From the NCBI GenBank assembly GCA_965228625.1, contig OZ245829.1:1984001-2048000 (forward strand): 64,000 nt of DNA, given 5' to 3'. Under the pieces are notes generated by a model. It worked only from the letters and a program-made list of their open reading frames with translations, ran no database searches and had not been told where the DNA came from. Source of the DNA: UBA2767 sp965228625. GTDB lineage: Bacteria > Pseudomonadota > Alphaproteobacteria > Rhizobiales > Methyloligellaceae. This document shows positions 16,498 to 27,655 of the stretch, in pieces. Position 1 is the stretch's first letter. The number at the start of each line of letters is the position of its first letter. A program made the translations under genes and the position numbers.

Positions 16498-16729
16498 GAT
16501 CTCCCCCCAGTTTTCCTGCTTCGTGACAAGGGATGTCGCGCGGAATTTCCCTTTGTATACATTATACCAGAAGCCGTGTACACCATAACAATCAGGACCG
16601 GCGGAACCGTGACAGGCGTCGCTCGGCGACCGCGCCGTCGCGGTTAACGCAGACTACGCAAACGGGGTTCGGCCGACCTGCCGGGTCAGCCGTATCGCTG
16701 GGAATTTCGGAGATTTCGGGAGCGGCGGC

Positions 16730-17095
16730 CTACTCCGCCGCCTCATTGAGTCGAAGAACACGGGCGTCGCCGGTGGGCTTGACCGAACCGGTGAACCTTG
16801 CACCGTGATCAACCGCGAGAGTCTGGCTTTCGATGTCGCCCTCGAGCGTGCATCCATCCTTGAGTTCGACGCTTTTCGACCGGATCATCCCGGTGACTCT
16901 GCCCTCGATACGGGTCTCTTCACTGTTGATGTCGCCCGTGACGTTGCCGGACTTCCCGACGTGGAGCGCCACGCACGATACATTGCCGTCGACATTGCCT
17001 TCGATCAGAAGGTCACTCTTGCAGGTGATGTTGCCATCGACGACCAGGTCCTCGCCTATCGTTGACCGCTCCTTCCTGGCGTCTTCGTCTCTCAT
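16730..17095 (-). CDS. Bactofilin (polymer-forming cytoskeletal protein)
   Basis: 121 residues. The middle is a right-handed beta-helix with short periodic hydrophobic strands (IGEDLVVDGNITC, DLLIEGNVDGNVSC, LHVGKSGNVTGDI, TRIEGRVTG) flanked by short tails, exactly the bactofilin build. Bactofilins polymerise without nucleotides and scaffold cell-shape or wall enzymes at the membrane. Its ATG overlaps the stop of the upstream gene by four bases (17092-17095), so the two are translationally coupled. Confidence 0.9.
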   Translation of the reverse strand: MRDEDARKERSTIGEDLVVDGNITCKSDLLIEGNVDGNVSCVALHVGKSGNVTGDINSEETRIEGRVTGMIRSKSVELKDGCTLEGDIESQTLAVDHGARFTGSVKPTGDARVLRLNEAAE

Positions 17096-17580
17096 CTTGT
17101 GCGGCTTCCTCGTTGAGGTTTCTTCTGATTCAGCGGGGCTTCGTCTTTCCGCCGGCTGTTGGGAAAGACTGCACGGCCGCGTTCCCGCACCTCGTTAGCA
17201 GTCCGCAGCAACAGCTTTTTGAACCGTTCCGGCGTGAATGGATTTCCACCCGAGCGCGTATCCCTCTTTCGCCGGGCATTGAGCAGTGTGAGGAGCTGAT
17301 TACGATGCCGGAGCGCGGAACCGGCGATTTCCTTCGGAAATGCCAGACCGCTTCCCGGCCCACGCGCGTTATGCACGTGGAACCCCCGTGCATATTGGTG
17401 CCGGTGTAATGTCAATTGACCGGCACGCGTGATTTCGCAACAGCCCAGCACTCTCTTTGCCAGGCCCAGTGCCGTCAATTTTTCCAACTCATCAACCGGA
17501 ACGTCGCCCACCTCGCACGGCCCATCCAAGAGCCGATCGAGGAGCGCGATGTCCCCACTCGCCAATTTTTCGCGCGTCAC
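17092..17580 (-). CDS. Hypothetical protein coupled to bactofilin
   Basis: 162 residues starting with GTG at 17580. Residues 1-60 (GDIALLDRLLDG, DELEKLTALGLAKRV, CEITRAGQLTL) look like a small winged-helix fold. The C-terminal half is basic (KRDTRSGG, PERFKKLLLR, RRKDEAPLNQKKPQRG) and probably disordered. I know no function. ATGA overlap with the bactofilin gene downstream suggests that the pair acts together, perhaps as a bactofilin adaptor or regulator; this is inference from order only. Confidence 0.6.
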   Translation of the reverse strand: MTREKLASGDIALLDRLLDGPCEVGDVPVDELEKLTALGLAKRVLGCCEITRAGQLTLHRHQYARGFHVHNARGPGSGLAFPKEIAGSALRHRNQLLTLLNARRKRDTRSGGNPFTPERFKKLLLRTANEVRERGRAVFPNSRRKDEAPLNQKKPQRGSRTR

Positions 17581-17744
17581 GGTAGAACTCCATACACGTT
17601 ACTCCCGCAACCGCCGCAATCTTTAGATTATCAGGCGTTGGACCCTGTCAACAAGGGTGAAACCCTTCAAATTTGCCCGCATCAGCCGCCACATGATGCG
17701 CGCTTCCTGTCCCGAAAATCCGCCCTATAAGCGACGCCGAATGT

Positions 17745-19325
17745 TCAGAATGTCAGCCGCGCGGCCTGCACGACGTGGGGAAGGCCGCGAACCTCCGAGA
17801 GGACTTCGTCGGTAATGGGTTCGTCCGTCTCGATCAGCGCGATGGCGTTGCCTCCGGGCGCATCCCGTCCGAGACTGAACGTGGCGACATTCACATCGTT
17901 CTTGCCGAACAGAGTTCCCACAGCCCCGATATAGCCTGGTTTGTCGGCATTGGTCGTGTAGAGCATGTTCGGGCCGAGCTCCGTCTCCATGTTGATCCCC
18001 TTGACCTGGATGATGCGCGGCTTTCCGTCCGAAAAGACCGTGCCGGCGACCGACCGTTCCTGGCGTTCCGTGATCACGCTCAGGCGAATATAGGTCTCGT
18101 ACGCGCCCTCCTGCCCGCGCGTCACCTCCTCGATACCAATGCCGCGTTCCTTCGCCATTTCCGGCGCGCTCACCATGTTGACGTGGTGCAGGAGCGGGCG
18201 AAGCACACCGGACAGAGCCGCCGCCGTCAGCGCCTTCGTGTTCAGCTCGGAAATCTCACCGGCATATTCGAGGCGGATGCCCTTCAGTCCGGTTTCGGTC
18301 AACTGTCCGGCGAAGGAACCAAGTTGCTCCGCCAGCTTGATATACGGTTTGAGACGCGGCGCCTCTTCGGCGGAAATCGAGGGAAAATTGATCGCGTTGG
18401 AAATGGCGCCGGTCAGCAGGTAATCCGCCATCTGTTCGGCAACCTGTACGGCGACGTTCTCCTGCGCCTCGGTGGTGGCCGCGCCGAGATGCGGCGTGCA
18501 AACCACATTGGGCACGCCGAACAGGGAATTCTCGGTTGCCGGTTCCTCGGCAAACACATCAAGGGCCGCACCTGCCACCTGGCCGCTCTCGAGGGCGGCC
18601 TTGAGCGCCTCCTCGACGATCAGGCCGCCACGGGCGCAGTTGATAATGCGCACACCCTTTTTTGCGGTCTTGAGCGCCTTTGCATCGAGGATGTTGCGCG
18701 TCTTGTCCGTGAGCGGCGTGTGCAGCGAGATGAAATCCGACCGTTTCAGAAGATCGTCGAGTTCGACCTTCTCGACGCCGAGCTCGATGGCGCGTTCAGG
18801 TGAGAGAAACGGGTCATATGCCAGCACCTTCATGCGCAGACCGATGGCGCGCTCGGCCACGATCGAGCCGATATTGCCGCAGCCGATGATGCCAAGCGTC
18901 TTCCCCGTGACCTCGACGCCCATGAAGGCCGACTTCTCCCACTTGCCGGCGCGGGTCGACGCATCGGCCGCGGGGATTTGCCGCGCAAGCGCCAGAAGCA
19001 GAGATATGGCGTGCTCCGCCGTCGTGATCGAATTGCCGAAAGGCGTATTCATCACAATGATGCCGCGCGCGGTCGCGGCGGGAACGTCGATATTGTCGAC
19101 ACCGATCCCGGCGCGGCCGACGACCCTCAGCTTGTCGGCCTTGGCAATGACCTTCTCCGTGACTTTGGTGGCGGAGCGCACCGCAAGCCCGTCATAGTCG
19201 CCAATGATGTCGGCGAGTTCTTCCTTGCTGAGGCCGACCTTCTTGTCGACGTCGATGCCGCGCTCGGCAAATACCTTTTCCGCGAGCGGGCTGAGCTTGT
19301 CTGAAATGAGAACACGGGGAGCCAT
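17745..19325 (-). CDS. serA: D-3-phosphoglycerate dehydrogenase
   Basis: 526 residues, the long form. Oxidises 3-phosphoglycerate to 3-phosphohydroxypyruvate, the first serine step. N-terminal catalytic/NAD domains (GRAGIGVDNIDVPAAT; Rossmann TLGIIGCGNIGSIVAERA; NCARGGLIVEEAL; catalytic His in TPHLGAAT), then an intervening domain and a C-terminal ACT domain from about residue 452 (GYIGAVGTLFGKNDVNVATFSLGRD), usually for serine feedback. The start at 19325 has GGAGAG just upstream; an ATG-like codon at 19337 is inside that ribosome site. Downstream of serC in an operon. Confidence 0.97.
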   Translation of the reverse strand: MAPRVLISDKLSPLAEKVFAERGIDVDKKVGLSKEELADIIGDYDGLAVRSATKVTEKVIAKADKLRVVGRAGIGVDNIDVPAATARGIIVMNTPFGNSITTAEHAISLLLALARQIPAADASTRAGKWEKSAFMGVEVTGKTLGIIGCGNIGSIVAERAIGLRMKVLAYDPFLSPERAIELGVEKVELDDLLKRSDFISLHTPLTDKTRNILDAKALKTAKKGVRIINCARGGLIVEEALKAALESGQVAGAALDVFAEEPATENSLFGVPNVVCTPHLGAATTEAQENVAVQVAEQMADYLLTGAISNAINFPSISAEEAPRLKPYIKLAEQLGSFAGQLTETGLKGIRLEYAGEISELNTKALTAAALSGVLRPLLHHVNMVSAPEMAKERGIGIEEVTRGQEGAYETYIRLSVITERQERSVAGTVFSDGKPRIIQVKGINMETELGPNMLYTTNADKPGYIGAVGTLFGKNDVNVATFSLGRDAPGGNAIALIETDEPITDEVLSEVRGLPHVVQAARLTF

Positions 19326-19399
19326 TTTTCTCTCCATTTGTCGGCGGGCTTTGGATGGCCGGCCGTCTCGATTGTGATTGCTTTGGATGATTCTGGTGT

Positions 19400-20575
19400 T
19401 CAGGCCGCTTCGGCGTCCGCCGAGCGCGCCTGCTCAAACCCCCAGTCGAGCCAGGGCGTGAGCGCCTCGAGGTCCGATTTTTCCACCGTCGCACCTGCCC
19501 AGATGCGCAGGCCAGGCGGCGCATCTCGATAGGCCGCGACGTCGAACGCCACACCTTCGGCTTCGAGCAGGGCGGTCAGGCGTTTGACGAACGCCCTTTG
19601 CTCGTCGGCGGGAAGCGCGCTGATGGCCGGGTCGCTGATCTTCAGACACACGGAGGTGTTCGAACGCGCTTCGGGTGACCGCGCGAGGAAATCGACCCAC
19701 GGTGTCTTCTCGACCCAGCGTGCGAGCACATCCGCATTGTCGTCGGCGCGCGCCATGAGCTGCCCAAGCCCGCCGATGCTCTCGGCCCAATCCAGCGCGT
19801 CGAGCCAGTCCTCGACGCAGAGCATGGAGGGTGTGTTGATGGTCGCGCCGCGGAAGACGCCCTCGATCAGTTCGCCGTTCTTGGTCAGCCGGAAGATCTT
19901 CGGCAGTGGCCAGGGCGGCGTGTAGCTCTCAAGCCGTTCGACCGCGCGGGGTGAAAGCGCGAGCATGCCATGAGCAGCCTCGCCGCCAAGCGCCTTCTGC
20001 CAGGAGAAGGTTGCAACGTCCAGCTTCGGCCAGTCGAGCTTCTGCGCGAATGCGGCCGACGTCGCGTCACAGATCGTCAGCCCCTTGCGGTCCGCGGCAA
20101 TCCAGTCGCCGTCGGGTACGCGCACCCCGGATGTCGTGCCATTCCAGGTGAAGACCACGTCTCGGGTGAAATCGACCTGCGAAAGGTCGGGCAGCTCGCC
20201 ATACGGCGCTTCGAGCAGCCGCACGTCCTCGAGCTTGAGCTGCTTGACCACGTCGGTGATCCAGCCCTTGCCGAAGCTCTCCCACGCCAGCATATCGACG
20301 CCGCGCGCGCCGAGAAGCGACCACAGTGCCATTTCGACGGCGCCGGTATCAGATGCCGGCACGATCGCCAGCCGGTAGTCCTCGGGGAGGCCGAGAAGCG
20401 CCGCGGTTCGATCGATCGCCGCGGCGAGCCGCGCCTTGCCTTCGGCAGCCCTGTGCGACCGGCCGAGAAACGCTGACTTCAGGTTGTCGAGAGAATGCCC
20501 GGGATGCTTGGAGCACGGTCCGGACGAAAAACGGGGATTTGCCGGCCGCGCGGCCGGTTTCGCTTGCTCTGTCAT
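19400..20575 (-). CDS. serC: Phosphoserine aminotransferase
   Basis: 391 residues. PLP enzyme transaminating 3-phosphohydroxypyruvate with glutamate in serine (and pyridoxal) synthesis. The PLP lysine lies in FSWQKALGGEAAHG; the N-terminal FSSGPCSKHPGHSL and NGTTSGVRVPDG are of the alphaproteobacterial/archaeal-like SerC class. The ATG at 20575 has GGAG seven bases before it. First gene of serC-serA, with the serC leader element immediately upstream. Confidence 0.96.
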   Translation of the reverse strand: MTEQAKPAARPANPRFSSGPCSKHPGHSLDNLKSAFLGRSHRAAEGKARLAAAIDRTAALLGLPEDYRLAIVPASDTGAVEMALWSLLGARGVDMLAWESFGKGWITDVVKQLKLEDVRLLEAPYGELPDLSQVDFTRDVVFTWNGTTSGVRVPDGDWIAADRKGLTICDATSAAFAQKLDWPKLDVATFSWQKALGGEAAHGMLALSPRAVERLESYTPPWPLPKIFRLTKNGELIEGVFRGATINTPSMLCVEDWLDALDWAESIGGLGQLMARADDNADVLARWVEKTPWVDFLARSPEARSNTSVCLKISDPAISALPADEQRAFVKRLTALLEAEGVAFDVAAYRDAPPGLRIWAGATVEKSDLEALTPWLDWGFEQARSADAEAA

Positions 20576-20596
20576 GTTCTCCTACCCTTACAGATA

Positions 20597-20640
20597 GCCG
20601 CCCCTCGTTGGGGAGGGGTGTCCCACGTGCGGGATTAGGA
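20597..20640 (-). ncRNA. serC leader RNA motif
   Basis: On the minus strand, directly before serC, CCCGCACGTGGGA forms a compact hairpin (20621-20634) and is followed by ACACCCCTCCCC-loop-GAGGGG, a second hairpin (about 20601-20619). This order and these sequences match what I recall of the conserved alphaproteobacterial serC motif (Rfam RF00517), a candidate cis-regulator at the 5' end of serC mRNAs. Its ligand is unknown. The ribosome site of serC follows within about 20 bases. Confidence 0.75.
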
Positions 20641-20678
20641 GGGATTGGACGCCGAGTCAAGCGGCACAATGCCGCGAC

Positions 20679-20706
20679 AAAAAAACGGCGGGATGTCTCC
20701 CGCCGT
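20679..20706 (-). terminator. Terminator of the outer-membrane barrel gene
   Basis: On the minus strand ACGGCGGGA/TCCCGCCGT (20685-20693 and 20698-20706) forms a nine-base-pair stem with a four-base loop followed by seven T (20685-20679). It ends the transcript of the Omp gene at 20773 and insulates the serC promoter. Confidence 0.9.
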
Positions 20707-20772
20707 CCAGGTCAATTGGGGGTGCGATCTTGTTTTTGCTTGGATGCCAACCCGATCTTCGGTTGCTCAGCC

Positions 20773-21504
20773 CTATCTGAATTCGTAACGCAGCCCGAAG
20801 CGAATCTCGTGCGAGCTGATGTCATCCACGCTCACTTCGGGGACGACACCGTTGATGTTGCCCGTCTTGGCGTCGCCGAGATAAAGGTAGCGGTAGCCCG
20901 CGTCGACCAGCCACCCGCCATCGAACTTGTAGCTGAATCCGGCCATCCCGGCGGCCGCCAGGGAGGTCTCCGACTGCCCCGCGACCCTGCCGACCAGCGC
21001 GCCGCCGTTGAAGACCGACAGGCTGTCGGTTTCATTCACCGAGAAGCCGATGCCGGCGCCGATATACGGCGTGAACTCCTCGCGGGAATGGAAATCGTAG
21101 TAGATGTTCGCCAGCCCGACGGTGCTTTGGACACCAGTTTCATACAGGGAACCGGTCACCCGGTCCGTGCCTCGGACGTCTGCATCTATCCGGTAGTCGA
21201 TCGTCAGATCCGCGCGAAAGTGCTCATCGAACATGTAGCCGAACCCGGCGCCGAAGCCCCACGTGTCGTCCATGCTCTCGCGCGCAAAGCTTGCGCCCGA
21301 CTGGCTCAGGTCGGGATCCACCGTGAGACCATATGCAATATCGCCGCGCAGATACCAGCCGTTGGTGTACTCCGGGACCGGAACCGGTGATGGCACCGAT
21401 ACCATCGGCTGTGGCGGGAACGAGAAGTCCGCTGCCTGGGCCGTTGTCAGGGATGAAATGATAAGCGCGCCCGCGAGCGCGGTAGAAAGGCGCAGATTGC
21501 CCAT
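20773..21504 (-). CDS. Outer-membrane beta-barrel protein (Omp25/Omp31 type)
   Basis: 243 residues. Signal peptide (MGNLRLSTALAGALIISSLT, cleavage after AQA), then a proline-rich linker and an eight-strand barrel (NGWYLRGDIAYG, WGFGAGFGYMFDEHFRADLTIDYR, YIGAGIGFSV, WLVDAGYRYLYLGDA) ending in the C-terminal Phe-Arg-type strand EIRFGLRYEFR. This is the porin-like family abundant in Hyphomicrobiales. The start at 21504 has AAGGGGA upstream; the frame extends to 21582 but those residues precede the signal peptide. A paralogue is at 39456. Confidence 0.9.
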   Translation of the reverse strand: MGNLRLSTALAGALIISSLTTAQAADFSFPPQPMVSVPSPVPVPEYTNGWYLRGDIAYGLTVDPDLSQSGASFARESMDDTWGFGAGFGYMFDEHFRADLTIDYRIDADVRGTDRVTGSLYETGVQSTVGLANIYYDFHSREEFTPYIGAGIGFSVNETDSLSVFNGGALVGRVAGQSETSLAAAGMAGFSYKFDGGWLVDAGYRYLYLGDAKTGNINGVVPEVSVDDISSHEIRFGLRYEFR

Positions 21505-21640
21505 GTGTGTCCCCTTCGCCGTCAAAAAATATTCAGGGCTTACATGTCGCTTTGCTGATGAAAGCGTTTCATTTCGGGACAATACGGGAGATTATTTAAG
21601 AGAGGCTTAACCCTGACGCCGCGGCGTGACGGGTCGTCAG

Positions 21641-21677
21641 AAAACAAAAAGGGGCCCCGGAAACATGACCGGGGCCC
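21641..21677 (-). terminator. Terminator of glmM
   Basis: On the minus strand GGGCCCCGG/CCGGGGCCC (21669-21677 and 21652-21660) makes a nine-base-pair stem with an eight-base loop, followed by CTTTTTGTTTT. It lies 45 bases past the glmM stop. Confidence 0.9.
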
Positions 21678-21722
21678 AGATACCAGTACGCAACACAGGA
21701 GGAATCCCGCTGCGGCGTTCGC

Positions 21723-23069
21723 TCACGCGGCAGAAGACTTCAGCGCGTCGACAATATCGTTCACGACCTTTCCGACGAGCCTTTCGTCATCGCCCTCCGC
21801 CATCACGCGAATGACCGGTTCCGTTCCGGACGGCCGGATCACGAGCCGCCCGGCCTGACCGAGACGGCCTTTGCTTTCATCGATGACCTGAATGACCTTT
21901 TTGTCGTCGAGCGGCTGGCCCTTCTTGAAACGGACATTCTTGAGCACCTGCGGCAGGGCCTCGAACTGGCTGCACACCTCGCTCACCGGCTTGCCCTTGG
22001 ACGTGACAATGCCGAGGATCTGAAGCGCGGAGACGAGCCCGTCGCCGGTGGTGGCATAGTCGGACAGAACGATGTGGCCCGACTGCTCGCCACCGATGTT
22101 GTAGCCGTGCTTGCGCATGTGATCGACCACGTAACGGTCGCCGACAGGCGTTCGCACCAGTGAAAGCCCTAACCCTTCAAGATATCTCTCCAGACCGAGG
22201 TTCGACATGACGGTGGCGACGACGCCGCCGCCGGCCAGACGGCCGCGGTTCTGCCAGGACTCGGCGATCGCCGCCATGAGCTGATCGCCGTCGATCAGCC
22301 GTCCCTTTTCGTCGGCGATCAGGACCCGGTCGGCATCGCCGTCGAGTGCAATGCCGATATCCGCACGGACCTCGCGCACCTTCTTGCACAGCGCCGAAGG
22401 CGCGGTCGAACCGCAATCCTTGTTGATGTTGAAACCGTTCGGGTCGACGCCGATCGGAATGACTTCCGCGCCGAGCTCCCACAACGCCGCCGGCGCCACC
22501 TTGTAGGAGGAACCGTTGGCGCAGTCGATGACGACACGCAAGCCGTCAAAGCGGACCTTGCGCGGCAGCGTGCGCTTCGCGAATTCGATGTAGCGTTCCT
22601 GGGCGCTGTCAATGCGTTTCGCCCGGCCGATCGACTCCGGTTCGGCGAGGAGGTCTTCGCTGCCCTGCGCCATCAGGGCCTCGATCTCCAGTTCGGTGTC
22701 ATCGGAGAGCTTGTAGCCGTCCGGGCCGAACAGCTTGATGCCGTTGTCGAAATACGGATTGTGGGACGCCGAAATCATCACGCCCAGATCGGCCCGCAGC
22801 GACCGCGTGAGCATCGCGACTGCCGGCGTCGGCATCGGCCCGAGCTGGAACACGTCCATTCCGACCGAGGTGAACCCGGAAACAAGCGCCGATTCGATCA
22901 TGTAGCCGGACAAGCGGGTGTCCTTGCCGATCACAACGCGGTGACGGTGGTCGCCATTGGTAAACAGCTTACCGGCGGCCATGCCCACCTTGAGTGCTAT
23001 CTCGGATGTCATGGGACTGGAATTCGCCAGGCCCCGGATTCCATCCGTTCCAAACAGCTGTCGCGCCAT
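21723..23069 (-). CDS. glmM: Phosphoglucosamine mutase
   Basis: 448 residues. Interconverts glucosamine-6-phosphate and glucosamine-1-phosphate for UDP-GlcNAc, feeding peptidoglycan and lipid A. Catalytic phosphoserine loop ISASHNP with Ser102; metal-binding DGDADR (IALDGDADRVL); sugar loop GGEQSGHI; phosphate loop RPSGTEPVIRV near the end. N-terminus MARQLFGTDGIRG is canonical. Last gene of the folP-glmM stretch. Confidence 0.98.
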   Translation of the reverse strand: MARQLFGTDGIRGLANSSPMTSEIALKVGMAAGKLFTNGDHRHRVVIGKDTRLSGYMIESALVSGFTSVGMDVFQLGPMPTPAVAMLTRSLRADLGVMISASHNPYFDNGIKLFGPDGYKLSDDTELEIEALMAQGSEDLLAEPESIGRAKRIDSAQERYIEFAKRTLPRKVRFDGLRVVIDCANGSSYKVAPAALWELGAEVIPIGVDPNGFNINKDCGSTAPSALCKKVREVRADIGIALDGDADRVLIADEKGRLIDGDQLMAAIAESWQNRGRLAGGGVVATVMSNLGLERYLEGLGLSLVRTPVGDRYVVDHMRKHGYNIGGEQSGHIVLSDYATTGDGLVSALQILGIVTSKGKPVSEVCSQFEALPQVLKNVRFKKGQPLDDKKVIQVIDESKGRLGQAGRLVIRPSGTEPVIRVMAEGDDERLVGKVVNDIVDALKSSAA

Positions 23070-23219
23070 TTGCCCCCGTCACTCCTTTAGAGATTTGCCA
23101 GAACTGCTCTGATACGAACCAAGAACCATATCATTATGCCCTGCGTGACTGTGGAAATGATCTCAAAAAATGTAAGCAAAAATTACACCAAGCGTGCCGG
23201 CAGGCGGGCCCCGTGTCGC

Positions 23220-24272
23220 TCAGTGGTTAATGGCGTTCCAGACGGTCAACGCCTGGCGCGTTTCGTTAACGTCATGGACGCGAACCACCTGCACGCCCTG
23301 CGCAACGCCGGCCAGGGCGGCCGCGACCGAGCCGGGAACGCGTTTGCGCGCATCCGGTTCCTCGGCGAGTGCGCCGATGAAGCGTTTTCGCGAAGCTCCG
23401 AGCAGCAGCGCCACGCCGAGACCATGGAGAAGGCTGAGGCCCTGCAACAGTTGCAGATTGTGCTCCAGCGTCTTGCCGAATCCGATTCCGGGGTCGCAGA
23501 CGAGGCGTTCGCGGGCAATTCCCGCCCGCTCGCAGGCGGCAATACGGGCCTCCAGATAGTCGAACACGTCCAACAGGACATCATCGTAAACGGGATCGTC
23601 CTGCATGGTCTTGGGGTCGCCTTGAGCGTGCATGAGCACGACCGGCAGGCCGGACGCCTCGGCGGCCTTCAGGCTCTCTTCGTCAAATGTGAGCGCCGAC
23701 ACGTCGTTCAGCACATGCGCGCCCGCGGTGGCCACGGCACGCATCACCTCGGCCTTCCGCGTGTCCGCCGAGAGGAGCACTTTCGTGCCCCGCAATCCCT
23801 CGATGACGGGAATGATCCGCTCCGCCTCGCGCGCCGCCTCGACCGCATCCGCGCCGGGCCGGGTTGATTCGCCGCCGATATCGAGAATATCCGCACCCTC
23901 TTCCGCGAGACGCGCCGCATGGGCAATGGCCGCGTCGGTCGTATCGTAGAGACCGCCGTCGGAAAAACTGTCGGGCGTGACGTTCACGACGCCCATGATC
24001 CGTGGCGTGTCGAGTGGAAGCCCGGCGAGCGGGGCCCGGGCGGTCGTAATCCGCTCCATGAGCGCCTGCATGGACGCATCTGTGCTGGCGCCGAGTGAGG
24101 CGACGGCGTGATGGCTGCTTTTGGTCCTGCCGGGCGTACCCTCGATGACCTCGACCAGCGAAAAGGCGACCGGCCCGCCGCCCAGCGGCGCGGCCTGACC
24201 TTCGGACACAGCTTCTCGCGCCGCGTTGCCGTGCAAGAGCCCGATCGGGCGAAGATAGAGCTGATCTGTCAT
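23220..24272 (-). CDS. folP: Dihydropteroate synthase with N-terminal extension
   Basis: 350 residues against the usual 270-290. Condenses dihydropterin pyrophosphate with p-aminobenzoate. Core blocks: IMGVVNVTPDSFSDGG near residue 92, DILDIGGESTRPGA near 128, DVSAL, VLMHAQGD and PGIGFGKTLEHNL, LLGASRKRFIG. The first 90 residues (YLRPIGLLHG, VAFSLVEVIEG) are an extension that I recall in other alphaproteobacterial FolP proteins and whose role is unknown. It is 150 bases upstream of glmM on the same strand. Confidence 0.93.
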   Translation of the reverse strand: MTDQLYLRPIGLLHGNAAREAVSEGQAAPLGGGPVAFSLVEVIEGTPGRTKSSHHAVASLGASTDASMQALMERITTARAPLAGLPLDTPRIMGVVNVTPDSFSDGGLYDTTDAAIAHAARLAEEGADILDIGGESTRPGADAVEAAREAERIIPVIEGLRGTKVLLSADTRKAEVMRAVATAGAHVLNDVSALTFDEESLKAAEASGLPVVLMHAQGDPKTMQDDPVYDDVLLDVFDYLEARIAACERAGIARERLVCDPGIGFGKTLEHNLQLLQGLSLLHGLGVALLLGASRKRFIGALAEEPDARKRVPGSVAAALAGVAQGVQVVRVHDVNETRQALTVWNAINH

Positions 24273-24308
24273 CTGGTCCCTTTTTTGGAAACTCCGCCGG
24301 ATTTGTCG

Positions 24309-25334
24309 TCAGAACCGCAACACGTCGCGGTATGCGAAAAGCGCCGGCGCGCCGCCGGTATGGATGAAGACCACGTCATCTCCCCTGCCCCAGCGCCCCG
24401 CCTCGATCAGCGCCAGCAATCCGGCAAGGCCCTTGCCCGAATAGACCGGGTCCAGTTCCAGCGCCTCGAGCCGGCCGGCAAGCTTGATCGCCTCGAGTGT
24501 CGCCTCATGGGGCACGCCATAGGCCGGACCGGCATGGCCGGCAACCACTTCGACACGCGCCTCGTCGAAAGCCGCCTCCAGCAACGCGGCAGCCTCAGAT
24601 GCATATGTAACAACATCCGCCCGGACCTGCTCAGGCTCCGCGTCGATGTCGATGCCGACGATCTTCGTCGCCGGCAGAAGCTCCGCGGCCCCGACGGCCA
24701 GACCGGCCTGGGTCGCCGCGCTGCCGCTGCAATGGACCACCGCCGCCGGCATGAACTGCAACGCGGCGCATTGCACGGCAAGCTCGATTGCCGTGCTCGC
24801 ATAGCCCACCGCACCCAGCGGGTTCGAGACCCCGTAGGGCACCATGTACGGTTTGCGCCCTTGTCCGGAAAGCTCCTTGGCAAGTGCCCAGATCGCAGCA
24901 TTTCTGTCGCCGGTCCAGGGAACGTCGTGCAGCGTGGCGCCGTAGAGTCGGTTGAGAAGCGCGTTTCCCGACCGTTCATAGTCTTCGGAAGGCGGTTCGA
25001 CGCGCCCGTGATACACGACCAGGTGGCAGTCGAGCCCGAGCTTTGCCGCAGCCGCCGCCACCTGGCGCTGACTGTTCGATTGCACCACGCCGCCGGAGAC
25101 CAGCGTGTCGGCACCTTCGGCGATCGCGTCGTGCAGGACGTAGTCGAGCTTGCGCAGCTTGTTGCCGCCGAAGCCGAGACCCGTCAGGTCTTCCCGTTTG
25201 ACCCAGATCCGCGGGCCGTCGAGGTGCCTCGAAAGGCGCTCCAGCGGCTCCAGTGGCGTCGGCAGGTGCGCGAGGCCAAGTCTGGGAAACCGGGCATGTC
25301 TGGCAGCAAAGTCGACGGTCGCTGTCTGTTCCAT
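24309..25334 (-). CDS. D-cysteine desulfhydrase / ACC deaminase-like PLP enzyme
   Basis: 341 residues. PLP fold type II: WVKREDLTGLGFGGNKLRKLDYV holds the PLP lysine; GGVVQSNSQRQVAAAAAKLG is the substrate loop; HCSGSAATQAGLAVG is the phosphate-binding loop. This set defines the 1-aminocyclopropane-1-carboxylate deaminase / D-cysteine desulfhydrase family; most such genes in bacteria are D-cysteine or similar D-amino-acid lyases. The ATG at 25334 is used; the TTG at 25343 is unlikely. It ends 36 bases before folP. Confidence 0.85.
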   Translation of the reverse strand: MEQTATVDFAARHARFPRLGLAHLPTPLEPLERLSRHLDGPRIWVKREDLTGLGFGGNKLRKLDYVLHDAIAEGADTLVSGGVVQSNSQRQVAAAAAKLGLDCHLVVYHGRVEPPSEDYERSGNALLNRLYGATLHDVPWTGDRNAAIWALAKELSGQGRKPYMVPYGVSNPLGAVGYASTAIELAVQCAALQFMPAAVVHCSGSAATQAGLAVGAAELLPATKIVGIDIDAEPEQVRADVVTYASEAAALLEAAFDEARVEVVAGHAGPAYGVPHEATLEAIKLAGRLEALELDPVYSGKGLAGLLALIEAGRWGRGDDVVFIHTGGAPALFAYRDVLRF

Positions 25335-25387
25335 GGCGGGCAACCTAGCAGCGTCGCATCCGAGGCCAAAGCACGTCGAGCACGCTC

Positions 25388-25417
25388 ACAAAAAAGGAGC
25401 GGCATGTCTGCCGCTCC
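25388..25417 (-). terminator. Terminator of ftsH
   Basis: On the minus strand GGAGCGGCA/TGCCGCTCC (25409-25417 and 25396-25404) with a four-base loop is followed by six T. It lies 28 bases after the ftsH stop. Confidence 0.9.
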
Positions 25418-25444
25418 CGGTGTTCAGTGCTTGTATAGCAGGCC

Positions 25445-27391
<1,947 letters not shown>

Positions 27392-27655
27392 AAATTGTGC
27401 CTCAATGTGCCACTACGGCGCTGATCATCCCTGCAATTTCACGCTATTGGGGAATTGCGGCGCGAGCCGGGCGTACCGACTCCTAAGACTCCTTGGAAAC
27501 ATAGGTATCCGCAGGCGTTTTGCCAAGTTGCATGCCAGTTATTTCAGGGTGATCGAATTGCCGCATCTTTCGCGGTTTTCCGACCGCCAGCGCGATCTCT
27601 AACCCTTTTTTGCGCATCACACGACTAAGATCAACGATTGGCCTTAACAAGTGGA

